NCBI RefSeq assembly: GCF_014649115.1
Contig: NZ_BMSK01000006.1
Coordinates: forward strand, 225,367-289,366
Length of the DNA stretch: 64,000 bases
Direction of reading: 5' to 3'
Source: Streptomyces eurythermus
Lineage (GTDB): Bacteria > Actinomycetota > Actinomycetes > Streptomycetales > Streptomycetaceae
The position numbers and the translations under genes are program-made. The notes beneath the pieces are model-generated. The model saw only the letters and a list, made by a program, of their open reading frames with translations. It did no database searches and was not told the DNA's origin. Shown here piece by piece: positions 63,993 through 64,000 of the stretch. The first letter of the stretch is position 1, and every line of letters begins with the position of its first letter.

Positions 63993-64000
63993 ATCCGGGG

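Overview
The window reads as a piece of a Streptomyces (or very close actinomycete) chromosome. GC content is very high throughout, many starts are GTG, and start codons usually follow a GGAGG-type ribosome binding site. Long antisense open frames are common, as expected at this GC. The protein families are typical of streptomycetes: a Tat-exported propeller-amidohydrolase, an nSTAND1-WD40 protein, an actinobacterial cutinase, an OsdK/OsdR pair and a LanB/LanC system. Rare TTA codons occur in five genes, which suggests bldA-dependent translation. I saw no rRNA, tRNA or CRISPR array. About fifty genes are supported, plus several gene remnants.

Layout. 1-10.8 kb: a secreted family 3 beta-glucosidase (cut by the window edge) behind a CebR-type palindrome, two exported proteins, a cytochrome P450, a PET-hydrolase-like cutinase and a large LuxR-type ATPase regulator. 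10.9-21.5 kb: an ArsR-MgtA metal operon, a membrane protein, a PhoA-type phosphatase, a divergent MarR/metallo-hydrolase pair with a shared inverted-repeat operator, and a large Tat-exported propeller-amidohydrolase. 21.5-29.7 kb: a dormancy or hypoxia-type island. It holds an OsdR/DevR response regulator, a heme-GAF kinase, two PPOX flavoprotein genes (one fused to an XRE domain), a universal stress protein, a cyclic-nucleotide-binding protein and, nearby, a D-lactate dehydrogenase. Copies of the palindrome GGCC-N4-GGCC lie in front of several of these genes. 29.8-31.5 kb: a second, overlapping two-component pair.

31.7-37.8 kb: a compact class I lanthipeptide locus on the minus strand. The LanB dehydratase is split into two genes, followed by a 51-residue precursor and a LanC cyclase; a perfect 12-bp hairpin follows the precursor gene. 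The first gene carries a TTA at codon 7. No transporter, protease or immunity gene was seen. 38-44.3 kb: a Vat-like acetyltransferase, a DinB protein, an RNase Z-like hydrolase, a six-bladed tectonin propeller made of three almost identical 231-bp units, GAPDH, a small zinc-ribbon protein with a decayed partial copy upstream, and a protein with twelve 11-residue repeats. 44.5-49.2 kb: an acyl-CoA dehydrogenase and CoA-transferase that look like a glutarate/glutaryl-CoA module, then two overlapping LysR genes.

49.2-64 kb: an IS5-type transposase remnant and an orphan peptide-transporter ATPase, a GGAGCC microsatellite inside DUF2690-like debris, a GH25 lysozyme, and an XRE-nSTAND1-WD40 protein. 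Next come a frameshifted gene and a translationally coupled pair of membrane-anchored proteins of unknown function (a possible new defence-type or signalling locus). The window ends with a GlxA-type AraC regulator, a CPBP protease, a QueG-like Fe-S protein behind a clear operator, and an ATP-grasp-like protein at the window edge. A recurring theme is in-frame low-complexity expansion inside regulator genes (26-residue units in the LuxR protein, 6-residue units in a LysR protein) and fresh internal duplications (tectonin, lysozyme).
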